Below, one piece after another: positions 1 through 5,744 of a stretch of 5,828 nt of DNA. The notes below the pieces were generated by a model. The model searched no databases, had not been told where the DNA came from, and worked only from the letters and a program-made list of their open reading frames with translations. A program made the position numbers and the translations under genes. Position 1 is the first letter of the stretch, and the number at the start of each line of letters is the position of its first letter. Source of the stretch: Candidatus Peregrinibacteria bacterium (GTDB lineage: Bacteria > Patescibacteria > Gracilibacteria > UM-FILTER-43-11); assembly GCA_030620215.1 (NCBI GenBank), contig JAUXFE010000046.1:1-5828 (forward strand). Reading direction: 5' to 3'.

Positions 1-599
1 AAGTGATTTAAATCAACAATTTTTTTTTTTTCATTTTTCCGCACCAGCGTCTCTTCGCAGAATTTTCGACATTCATCACTAATGCTAAATATTATTTTTG
101 ATTCCTTAAGTAACGGCTTAAAAAACAATTTAAAATATAACACCTGAAGCCACTTTACATGAGCAATTGATCGACCTGAAGTTACGAGTGGATTTACAGC
201 ATCCGTCATTTTATAGAATGCATTGATTTTTTTCTCAGGGGAAAGGATATATCTAAGCGCGCTGTAACACTCTCGGTTATTAAGAAACATGGCGTTTATT
301 GACTTTTTATTACATTTTGCCAAAATTTGGCGTCTAAAATATATCATTCCGAAAAGCATTAATATCTTATGCGGGACTATTTCCCTTTTAGCCCGGGCTA
401 ATGGCAGAAACTCATAATAACGTCCATCGATATTGATGCGAAGCCATTTTCCAATGGATACGCTTTTTCTATTCGTTAATCCTACCAAAAGGCAGTTGCA
501 ATGAGTAAATCGCAGGAAATTTTTTATTGTTCCTAGAGGCCCTCCCAAAGGATAGGTCTGATAATCAGTTGACTCAAAAATAAACAATTGATCATTCAT
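1..599 (-). CDS. Probable GT-B (GT4-like) glycosyltransferase, N-terminal part, cut by left window edge
   Basis: Reading leftward from ATG at 599-597, the frame stays open for 199 codons to the window edge, so the C-terminal nucleotide-sugar-binding domain is outside. The start region reads MNDQLFIFESTDYQ followed by YPLGGPLGTIKNFLR (residues 16-30). A glycine-rich loop just after the first beta strand is typical of the acceptor domain of GT4-type GT-B enzymes. Residues 131-138 (MTDAVNPL) and 168-176 (SKIIFSISD, a strand ending in a serine) resemble the late N-domain elements of that fold. The likely role is transfer of a sugar onto a growing surface glycan at the cytoplasmic side of the membrane. 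An in-frame TAA at 678-680 lies upstream with no ATG between, and GGAG at 610-613 sits 10 bases before the ATG, which supports this start. The A12 run coding residues 190-194 is unusual. The family call rests on pattern, not on a complete catalytic motif; donor and acceptor cannot be told. Confidence 0.65.
   Translation of the reverse strand, partial: MNDQLFIFESTDYQTYPLGGPLGTIKNFLRFTHCNCLLVGLTNRKSVSIGKWLRINIDGRYYEFLPLARAKREIVPHKILMLFGMIYFRRQILAKCNKKSINAMFLNNRECYSALRYILSPEKKINAFYKMTDAVNPLVTSGRSIAHVKWLQVLYFKLFFKPLLKESKIIFSISDECRKFCEETLVRKNEKKKIVDLNH
20..31 (-). repeat. Homopolymer A12 (coding strand) inside the glycosyltransferase gene
   Basis: Twelve T on the plus strand are twelve A on the coding strand, read as GAA AAA AAA AAA ATT (E-K-K-K-I). 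The frame remains open on both sides in this copy, so the gene is intact here. A tract this long is prone to slipped-strand change and to polymerase slippage. Confidence 0.9.
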
Positions 600-629
600 G
601 GCAAGGCAGCTCCGTGCGAGGATCGGCCA

Positions 630-644
630 GGGTCCGGGTCCGGG
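630..644. repeat. Short GGGTCC tandem repeat in GC-rich leader patch
   Basis: GGGTCCGGGTCCGGG is two and a half copies of a 6-base unit. It lies in a GC-rich patch of about 45 bases (about 603-645) in the untranslated leader between the 712-741 promoter candidate and the ATG at 599. The surroundings are AT-rich. No function is evident. Confidence 0.6.
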
Positions 645-711
645 ATTATGCTTCGGAAATAATGATTCTCCGGTCTTTTATTTGATCGTAAGAATATCTC
701 GGTAATGTGTA

Positions 712-741
712 ACTATAGTCTTAAAAAAAGATCATATTCAA
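712..741 (-). promoter_or_regulatory. Sigma-70-like promoter candidate for the left glycosyltransferase gene
   Basis: On the minus strand, TTGAAT (741-736) and TATAGT (717-712) are separated by 18 bases. Initiation would fall near 705 and give a leader of roughly 105 bases before the ATG at 599. The -35 matches 4 of 6 and the -10 5 of 6 consensus bases. In AT-rich DNA such matches also arise by chance. Confidence 0.4.
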
Positions 742-747
742 TCATTT

Positions 748-775
748 TTGTAAGTAAGAATTCAGCCGATATAAA
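748..775 (+). promoter_or_regulatory. Plus-strand sigma-70-like promoter candidate with no protein gene downstream
   Basis: TTGTAA (748-753) and TATAAA (770-775) are 16 bases apart. Transcription would start near 782 and run into two hairpins, the second followed by a T tract. It lies back to back with the minus-strand promoter candidate at 712-741. Confidence 0.35.
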
Positions 776-796
776 AAGGTAATGCAAAAAAGGTAA
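773..796 (+). repeat. Direct repeat AAAAAGGTAA, two copies
   Basis: AAAAAGGTAA occurs at 773-782 and again at 787-796, a 14-base period. The first copy overlaps the -10 element of the plus-strand promoter candidate. It could be a protein-binding site, or chance in AT-rich DNA. Confidence 0.4.
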
Positions 797-824
797 ATCG
801 GGTAACAGCTTCAGCTGCTACCCG
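786..824 (-). terminator. Possible rho-independent terminator for the minus-strand beta-helix gene
   Basis: On the minus strand, the hairpin with arms 824-819/804-799 and 817-814/809-806 is followed after a seven-base gap by TTTTTT (791-786). The gap between stem and T tract is longer than ideal. It lies 247 bases past the beta-helix stop codon and is the only terminator-like structure seen on that strand before the next gene. Confidence 0.35.
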
Positions 825-862
825 AATTATGGAAACGTACAGTGAATCGTAATGATGAAGAG

Positions 863-885
863 CCTCAATATCTGAGGTGTTTTTT
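863..885 (+). terminator. Rho-independent terminator, plus strand
   Basis: CCTCA (863-867) pairs with TGAGG (873-877) around the loop ATATC, followed by TG and then six T (880-885). The shape is good for an intrinsic terminator though the stem is only five pairs. No intact plus-strand gene lies upstream within the window, so it may end the small RNA candidate. Confidence 0.5.
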
Positions 886-887
886 GT

Positions 888-1070
888 TGGCAATAGTAAT
901 CTTTATTGCAGTCTTTAAATTTTCAGCAAACTTTCAATACACAAAGCTCCGGAAAAAATTGATCGTCTTGTAAGCGTCCTTGAAAGGACTGGCCCATGAT
1001 AGCATTTACCGCGATCCGCTCAAAGGAGCCCTGCTTGTCGCCATCTTTTGCCCCCCCCTCCGTGGGATAT
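888..1070. other. Gene-free stretch with a GC-richer patch, possible decayed coding DNA
   Basis: From about 961 to 1065 the composition is visibly richer in G and C than the flanks. On the minus strand, short frames run in succession with stops between. One reads from ATG at 1005 for 23 codons to TGA at 936-934, then stays open for 22 more codons to TGA at 867-865. The perfect inverted repeat GTCCTTGAAAGGAC is at 976-989 and a run of eight C at 1051-1058. No family is recognised. It may be the scar of an inserted or deleted gene, or plain intergenic DNA. Confidence 0.3.
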
Positions 1071-3137
1071 TCAGTTCAGCATAAAAAACCGAATATTTTT
1101 GGGAGCTGAAGGTCTCTCCCACACCTTATCATAATATTCAAAAGCCCCTATGTCGGGTCGAACACCATTTGGCACTCTTTGGCCATCAAAATCGACAGTC
1201 AGATCGACAAGTATTCCGGCATCAATAGCGGGTGAATCGCTTTGAATTTTATAATCAATAGTTAATTTTGGATCTTGCCCTGTAATGCTGTTGAGGCCTT
1301 GCGTGATACCCCAGAAATCAATTTTCCCGGAGTTGTACACTATATTATAATCCTCGTCTGGATCAGCAGCTCTACGTGTTAAGTCCCCCCAGGTGTTATT
1401 AATTCCGCTGACAGTACTATTTAGAATAAGGTTATTTTTGATCTGAACTAAAGGAGCACTCGCATTGATAAGGATACCGTGAATTGCGCCAACAATTGTG
1501 TTGTTATATAATCGCACATTTTCGGATTCCTCATTAGAAACTTTGATTCCAATGTCAGAGTTAATTACAACATTATTATATACACTTATATTTCTTCCTT
1601 TATATACACTGATACCTTTTCCATTACAGTCACCAGAACTGCCGGCATCCACAATCATATTGCCGCGAATGATAACACTATCGCTGATATAATCATTGGA
1701 TACCTGCAACCAATCAATAATAATCGCACAACCATCACAACTACCGAATTTTATGTCAGGCCCCTGAATAAAATTATTTTCTATGATGAAATCCTTAATC
1801 CAGAATAGTTGTAGTAAGTTCGTATGGGACCATTGTGTTCCGGTACTAGTAAATGTATTATTTCGAATATAATTTATACTTCCATTACCCTTTATGGCAC
1901 TAATCATAATGGGATTGAATTCATATTCATCAAAAGTATTTCCATCGATATCCAGCCCTGACATTGCATCGTCATTGTCATCAAGCCCACAATCAGTTCG
2001 ACATGTTGCGGTTCTTTCACCAGTGCAGCAATCCCATGGTTGTCCGGCAGCTTCACAAAAATTTAGACACCCCTCCCAATCTATTTGTTCTAGAGAGCCA
2101 AATTTATGTAGGAAAACAGCCGAGTCACTTATTGTGTTATCTTTTATGGTGATATTGTAAATTTGTCCACATGGTCCAGATCCATATCGGGCTTGAGACA
2201 TTTTTATAGTATAGTTGTTATGCCCCTGAAAATGATTGTCCCTTAGGGAAATATCATGAATTATTTGGTTGTCGCTGACATTGGCGGTTATAGAAAATCC
2301 GACATCGGTATCATCCAGGTAAAATTCACAATTACTGATTGTAATATGATGGGTACGGTTTCCAGGCGATGCACGTATTTCAATCGAGGCTTCATCATCT
2401 GTGATTTGGAATAGATCGCCATTATCCCAATGATTGTCTTTACCACCTGAAAGAGCTGCCTTTATTGTTGTTATAGTATTGGCAGTAATTATACCCCTTG
2501 ATCCATCTGTTAGATTCCAAACAATCCCGCCAACAAGCTGGTCATCAGAAAAACCCTTTGTCGAAAAACTTTCATCCCCTAAAATAAATGAATTATCAGC
2601 ACCATCATGTTCGCCCCGTTGGCTTATGGCCTTCAGTCCGGATTGGGAAATATCTCTCACCCCTAAAGGGTTTTTGAAGGTAAGGTTTCTAATAGTTATA
2701 TAAGAGTTATCCAACAAACTAAGGCTTTGTCCGGATGCATAATTTTCAAGGTTATGCAAGCTAACTCTGCCAAACGTGCCGTCTTTATAACTTCCATTGA
2801 CGCTACTGCAATCCCCTCGAATCACGATTTCGTTATCCTTGGTGCCGGAAGCCATTATATAAAACGCATCATCATGCGGCCCCCCACAAACATAAAGGGT
2901 GTCACCCGCACCGACATAACCTTGGCCGCTTCCCCATTGGACAGAATCGGAACCCTGAAATGCATTGGCATAGTCAAACCCGTCACTGCTACCCGTGGTT
3001 AAACCATGACGCATCCAAAGCGTTTCTGCCCATACTGGCCCAGAAAAAAGTATACATATTAAAAATACATATGCCGAGCGTTTCATCCCGGCATTAATCT
3101 TATCCTTATATTTACACACCCATTTATAACCTGACAT
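1071..3137 (-). CDS. Secreted right-handed parallel beta-helix protein with choice-of-anchor-Q-like C-terminus
   Basis: The product has 688 residues counted from the ATG at 3137, which has a strong GGGAGGG site (3150-3144) just upstream. A signal peptide, with hydrophobic core about 23-33 and probable cleavage after VWA at 37, sends it through the Sec system. An AGDTLYVCGG entry (77-86) leads to about a dozen asparagine-rich rungs, for example ITISNCEF (265-272), ITIKDNTI (329-336), FIIENNFI (450-457), ISVYNNVV (517-524) and VQIKNNLI (564-571). This is the PbH1 pattern of pectate-lyase-like folds. The end, SPAIDAG (635-641) then DFDGQ and RPDIGAFEY (660-668), matches the end segment of choice-of-anchor Q proteins. 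Two insertions interrupt the helix: 196-245 and a six-cysteine cluster at 357-383. The mature part has 13 cysteines, as suits a disulfide-bonded extracellular protein. Beside glycosyltransferase and sulfotransferase genes it may bind, cleave or epimerise a glycan, but no catalytic residues can be assigned. The alternative start ATG at 3086 lacks a clear ribosome site. Confidence 0.85.
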   Translation of the reverse strand: MSGYKWVCKYKDKINAGMKRSAYVFLICILFSGPVWAETLWMRHGLTTGSSDGFDYANAFQGSDSVQWGSGQGYVGAGDTLYVCGGPHDDAFYIMASGTKDNEIVIRGDCSSVNGSYKDGTFGRVSLHNLENYASGQSLSLLDNSYITIRNLTFKNPLGVRDISQSGLKAISQRGEHDGADNSFILGDESFSTKGFSDDQLVGGIVWNLTDGSRGIITANTITTIKAALSGGKDNHWDNGDLFQITDDEASIEIRASPGNRTHHITISNCEFYLDDTDVGFSITANVSDNQIIHDISLRDNHFQGHNNYTIKMSQARYGSGPCGQIYNITIKDNTISDSAVFLHKFGSLEQIDWEGCLNFCEAAGQPWDCCTGERTATCRTDCGLDDNDDAMSGLDIDGNTFDEYEFNPIMISAIKGNGSINYIRNNTFTSTGTQWSHTNLLQLFWIKDFIIENNFIQGPDIKFGSCDGCAIIIDWLQVSNDYISDSVIIRGNMIVDAGSSGDCNGKGISVYKGRNISVYNNVVINSDIGIKVSNEESENVRLYNNTIVGAIHGILINASAPLVQIKNNLILNSTVSGINNTWGDLTRRAADPDEDYNIVYNSGKIDFWGITQGLNSITGQDPKLTIDYKIQSDSPAIDAGILVDLTVDFDGQRVPNGVRPDIGAFEYYDKVWERPSAPKNIRFFMLN

Positions 3138-3143
3138 AATCGA

Positions 3144-3150
3144 CCCTCCC
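3144..3150 (-). promoter_or_regulatory. Strong Shine-Dalgarno site deciding the beta-helix gene start
   Basis: On the minus strand GGGAGGG lies 6 bases before the ATG at 3137. Two other possible starts, TTG at 3272 and ATG at 3086, have no comparable site. This favours a 688-residue product over 733 (TTG) or 671 (inner ATG), even though it gives the signal peptide a rather long N-region of about 20 residues. Confidence 0.75.
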
Positions 3151-3247
3151 ATATAAACTTTGACATACCAGCTGCTTTTCAGTATCCTTATCGGTAAAAA
3201 AATGGAACCACATGTAAAGAGGTATTTTTGCGATTTCCAAATTTGCG

Positions 3248-3277
3248 ATGATACGCTAATCTTATTGTTCAATGCAA
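3248..3277 (-). promoter_or_regulatory. Promoter candidate for the beta-helix gene
   Basis: TTGCAT (3277-3272) and TATCAT (3253-3248) are 18 bases apart on the minus strand. Initiation near 3241 would give a leader of about 105 bases. If correct, it lies across the TTG codon at 3272, which is a further reason not to start the protein there. A second -10-like TATAAA lies just upstream without a good -35. Confidence 0.35.
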
Positions 3278-3421
3278 TTTTTATACCGAAAATACATGAT
3301 TAGGAAAATGAAAGGGTGATATCAATAGGTTAGTTTAATTAAGCGTCTTCGTTCTCTATAAAAATGAACAATAGACTTATCCTTTTGTGAACATTGGTTG
3401 TCAATATTTTCCAACTCACAC

Positions 3422-3450
3422 CAAAAAAACTGCCTTATCAACCAATAAGG
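3422..3450 (-). terminator. Terminator-like hairpin in the divergent intergenic region
   Basis: CCTTAT (3433-3438) pairs perfectly with ATAAGG (3445-3450) around a six-base loop. Read on the minus strand, a run of seven T (3428-3422) follows the stem after four bases. No minus-strand gene lies upstream, because the neighbour at 3567 reads away. It could stop antisense transcripts from the glycosyltransferase gene, or be an operator just upstream of the promoter candidate at 3472-3500. Confidence 0.35.
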
Positions 3451-3471
3451 TGTTCGATAAATAAATTCATC

Positions 3472-3500
3472 TTTTTAATAAGGATGACGCTGGGTATACT
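3472..3500 (+). promoter_or_regulatory. Weak promoter candidate for the plus-strand glycosyltransferase gene
   Basis: TATACT (3495-3500) is a good -10 match, with a poor -35 (TTTTTA, 3472-3477) at 17 bases. Initiation near 3507 would give a 60-base leader. Other AT-rich -10-like strings lie nearby. Apart from this site, the 3248-3277 promoter and the 3422-3450 hairpin, nothing else is seen in the 429 bases between the two divergent genes. Confidence 0.25.
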
Positions 3501-3566
3501 TCTCTATCTTATTATAGACTTACTAATATTTTACTAAAACAAATTCAAAGGGAAGATAGGCATTCT

Positions 3567-4730
3567 GTGGAAAAAAAATATCTCAAAATAGCGCTTATTG
3601 GCACAAGGGGTGTACCCGCTAACTATGGAGGCTTTGAAACGTGTGTCGAGGAATTAGGCAAACGCCTCGTTACAAAGGGACACGAAGTTACCGTGTACTG
3701 CCGAGATAGTTATTACGATGTTAAACGAGAAAAATATCTTGGTATGAATTTGGTCTATTTACCGAACGCTCAAAAAAGAACAATCGATACTTTGTCGCAT
3801 ACTTTTTTTTCTGCCTGGCATTCACTATTAAAAAATTTTGACATATATATGGTATTTAATGCTGCAAACAGCCTTTTGGTTGTACCGTTGAGAATGTTCA
3901 ATCGAAAGATTGCCATCAACACTGATGGTCTCGAGTGGAGACGCTCCAAGTGGGGGTATGCAGGAAAATCATTCTATAAAATTTCGGAAAAAATTGCCTG
4001 TCTTATTGCGAACCGAATTGTTGCGGATTCAAAGGGAATTAAACAGTATTATTCAACAAAACATGCGACGGATTCTACTGAAATTGCATACGGTGCATAT
4101 GTTAAATCTACTTTCAGGACCAACATCATCCATGAAATGGGCCTTAAATCGGATGAATACTTTCTTCAGATAACCAGATTTGAACCTGAGAATCATCCTT
4201 TGCTTTCGATTCAGGCTTTCAATAGACTAGGAACAAATAAAAAATTGGTCCTCGTAGGTGGAAACCCCTACCCGACTGACTATACTCAAAACATCGAACA
4301 GGAAATTAATGAAAATATTCTTCTGCCAGGATTCATTTATGATCAAGAGGTCCTTGAACAATTATGGGGTAACTGTTTTGCATATATTCATGGCAATTCC
4401 GTCGGCGGCACTAATCCAGCCTTGCTGCAAACCATGGCAAATGGGTGCTTTACAATAGCAATAGATGTTCAGTTCAATCGGGATGTATTATCAGAGTGTG
4501 GTAGATATTATAAGAACAATATCGAAACCTTGTGCAAAAATATGGAATGGGCAATAGAGAATGAAGATTTACTACCCTCTTATCGAAAAAAGGCTCGACA
4601 GAGAATAATCGATTTTTATTCCTGGGATAAAATCGCCGATCAATATGAAAATTTGTTCTATGAGCTTAGCAAGGGAAAATACCCTTGGAAACTTAGCGTC
4701 AATTTCTTCCGAGGCGGCAAATCCGAGTGA
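3567..4730 (+). CDS. GT4 glycosyltransferase with DUF1972-type N-terminus (WchF/RgpA-like, putative rhamnosyltransferase)
   Basis: A 387-residue cytoplasmic GT-B enzyme of normal family length, likely adding a sugar to a lipid-linked glycan intermediate. The N-terminal signature IGTRGVPANYGGFET (11-25) and NTDGLEWRRSKW (118-129) are the hallmarks of the DUF1972 domain of WchF/Cps2T/RgpA-type rhamnosyltransferases. The donor domain has ADSKGIKQYY (153-162), IAYGA (173-177), TRFEPENHPLLSIQAF (203-218), LVGG (229-232) and GGTNPALLQTM (280-290), followed by FNRDVL (303-308). Gln288 stands where relatives usually have the glutamate of LLEAM, the second Glu of the EX7E motif. The start is GTG, with a purine-rich GGGAAGATAGG stretch at 3550-3560 upstream; no better start is visible. 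Eight A follow the start codon almost at once. It diverges from the beta-helix gene and converges on the sulfotransferase gene. Rhamnose as donor is extrapolated from relatives, as other DUF1972 enzymes may use other sugars. Confidence 0.88.
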   Translation: MEKKYLKIALIGTRGVPANYGGFETCVEELGKRLVTKGHEVTVYCRDSYYDVKREKYLGMNLVYLPNAQKRTIDTLSHTFFSAWHSLLKNFDIYMVFNAANSLLVVPLRMFNRKIAINTDGLEWRRSKWGYAGKSFYKISEKIACLIANRIVADSKGIKQYYSTKHATDSTEIAYGAYVKSTFRTNIIHEMGLKSDEYFLQITRFEPENHPLLSIQAFNRLGTNKKLVLVGGNPYPTDYTQNIEQEINENILLPGFIYDQEVLEQLWGNCFAYIHGNSVGGTNPALLQTMANGCFTIAIDVQFNRDVLSECGRYYKNNIETLCKNMEWAIENEDLLPSYRKKARQRIIDFYSWDKIADQYENLFYELSKGKYPWKLSVNFFRGGKSE

Positions 4731-4761
4731 CCTGATAGCCTATGCCGTATCCATGACAGGT

Positions 4762-5664
4762 TTATGAATTCCAATCGGGGAAATAAGAGTATCCATGGCG
4801 CTTAAGTATTTGATAAAATTTTGTATTATTCGGTCTGAAAAGCTCTAAAAGGTATTTTCTTTCCTCCACGGACACGATTAACTTTTCATCACTTTTATTA
4901 AATGCATAATACATCCCCCGCAATTTTTCTTTGATGTGATAGTGCTTGATAAAAAATTCTTCGAATTTTTCATTCAGCTGCAGCACCACCTTGTGTAGCA
5001 TTTTATTTTTTGCTTGCCTGGTCTTATTTTCAACAACAAAATTATAATTGTCGTAGAAAGAAGAATCGACAGCTAACCATTCGCACATTTTTCTAATAAA
5101 GTTACGATTGTCTTTTTTCAAATCTTCGAAAAAAAACACTCCTAAATTTGTGCCAAAAGCATCCAACCAATCCTCAATAAAATCAGCGTATTTGCCGCTT
5201 GCAATGCCACTATATATCCATTTTTCGTCACTTTTATAGAGCATTTCTTTATTGAATTTTTCACTCATCCTGATATATTCAGAAAAAGTGATATCTTTAT
5301 TAAGCCTTAGTTCGCCTTTATGATACGAATATAGCGAAAACATTCTATCGACTGGGTTTCGCAAAAAAAGCATTACTTTCAAATGGCCCAAATTCTCTTT
5401 CATATACTTTGCTATTTTTCTACCCCCCGCAAAGTATGTCGTAGAGGCTTCCATGCAGTATTGTTCTCCGCCATAGCCCTTAAAATAGGACTCGTAAACC
5501 GACCAGGGTTTTAGTTCTTTATTGAACCTCAATGGTTTGAAGTAAGAAACTTCTTTCTTACTGGCAGGAAAAATATCAGGATGTTCGGAGAGATATCTAA
5601 AAGTGGATGTTGTCCCGCATTTTGATACGCCGGCGATGATAAGATTTGGTCTTTGTCGTTCCAT
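4762..5664 (-). CDS. PAPS-dependent carbohydrate sulfotransferase (Sulfotransfer_1 / NDST-like)
   Basis: A 300-residue enzyme that should move sulfate from PAPS to a hydroxyl or amino group of a glycan or small molecule. The 5'-phosphosulfate loop is AGVSKCGTTS (11-20) with catalytic-type Lys15. The KKEVSYF segment (36-42) with Lys-Glu is characteristic of heparan-sulfate-type sulfotransferases. The 3'-phosphate-binding element is FLRNPVDRMFSLY (100-112), with Arg102 and Ser110. YSGIASGKYADFIEDW (151-166), FFEDL (178-182) and the C-terminal LFRPNN (275-280) are further family landmarks. There is no signal peptide or membrane segment, so it acts in the cytosol, perhaps on a lipid-linked glycan or precursor made by the nearby glycosyltransferases. 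GAGGGA (5674-5669) sits 4 bases before the ATG, at good spacing counted from the GAGG core. It lies 80 bases after the gene at the right edge, and its stop codon is 31 bases from that of the convergent glycosyltransferase. The acceptor cannot be read from sequence. Confidence 0.9.
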   Translation of the reverse strand: MERQRPNLIIAGVSKCGTTSTFRYLSEHPDIFPASKKEVSYFKPLRFNKELKPWSVYESYFKGYGGEQYCMEASTTYFAGGRKIAKYMKENLGHLKVMLFLRNPVDRMFSLYSYHKGELRLNKDITFSEYIRMSEKFNKEMLYKSDEKWIYSGIASGKYADFIEDWLDAFGTNLGVFFFEDLKKDNRNFIRKMCEWLAVDSSFYDNYNFVVENKTRQAKNKMLHKVVLQLNEKFEEFFIKHYHIKEKLRGMYYAFNKSDEKLIVSVEERKYLLELFRPNNTKFYQILKRHGYSYFPDWNS

Positions 5665-5668
5665 CCAG

Positions 5669-5674
5669 TCCCTC
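5669..5674 (-). promoter_or_regulatory. Shine-Dalgarno site of the sulfotransferase gene
   Basis: GAGGGA on the minus strand, with its GAGG core 6 bases before the ATG at 5664, confirms the start. Confidence 0.7.
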
Positions 5675-5693
5675 TTTTTAAAAGCGCTATCAC

Positions 5694-5722
5694 ATAATAA
5701 AAAGAATTGGTGATTTCTTTAA
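5694..5722 (-). promoter_or_regulatory. Promoter candidate for the sulfotransferase gene
   Basis: TTAAAG (5722-5717) and TATTAT (5699-5694) are 17 bases apart on the minus strand. Initiation near 5687 would give a compact leader of about 23 bases carrying the ribosome site. The -35 is weak. The gene could equally be read through from the neighbour at 5745-5828, since no clear terminator lies between them. Confidence 0.35.
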
Positions 5723-5744
5723 CCTAATTGAGTTGTTTAGAATT

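Larger units (their letters stand above)
782..885 (+). ncRNA. Possible small RNA (about 104 nt) with two hairpins
   Basis: This short unit starts just after the promoter candidate at 748-775 and ends at the terminator at 863-885. It contains a strong hairpin (799-824: six pairs, one mismatch, then four more pairs around a TTCA loop). No open frame of note lies within it and no intact plus-strand gene lies upstream, so the terminator has no other obvious client. No known RNA family is recognised. Alternatively the first hairpin belongs to the minus strand as a terminator, and the whole arrangement is coincidental. Confidence 0.3.

Noticed and set aside
976..989. GTCCTTGAAAGGAC palindrome as a terminator or transposon end
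   Set aside because: The loop would be two bases, no T tract follows, and no second copy is seen in the window.
1498..3002. Several plus-strand open frames of 62-91 codons opposite the beta-helix gene
   Set aside because: They are shadows on the antisense strand of a clear long coding sequence, with no recognisable domains.
3138..3272. TTG-initiated 45-residue N-terminal extension of the beta-helix protein
   Set aside because: The start codon is TTG without a ribosome site and the region overlaps a promoter candidate. It would put about 60 residues before the signal peptide, while a strong GGGAGGG site precedes the ATG at 3137.
3910..4458. Plus-strand open frames of 66 and 87 codons inside the DUF1972 glycosyltransferase gene
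   Set aside because: They are out-of-frame shadows of a well-supported gene.
4730..4761. ACCTG / CAGGT inverted repeat between the convergent genes as a bidirectional terminator
   Set aside because: There are only five pairs around a 22-base loop, with no T tract on either side.
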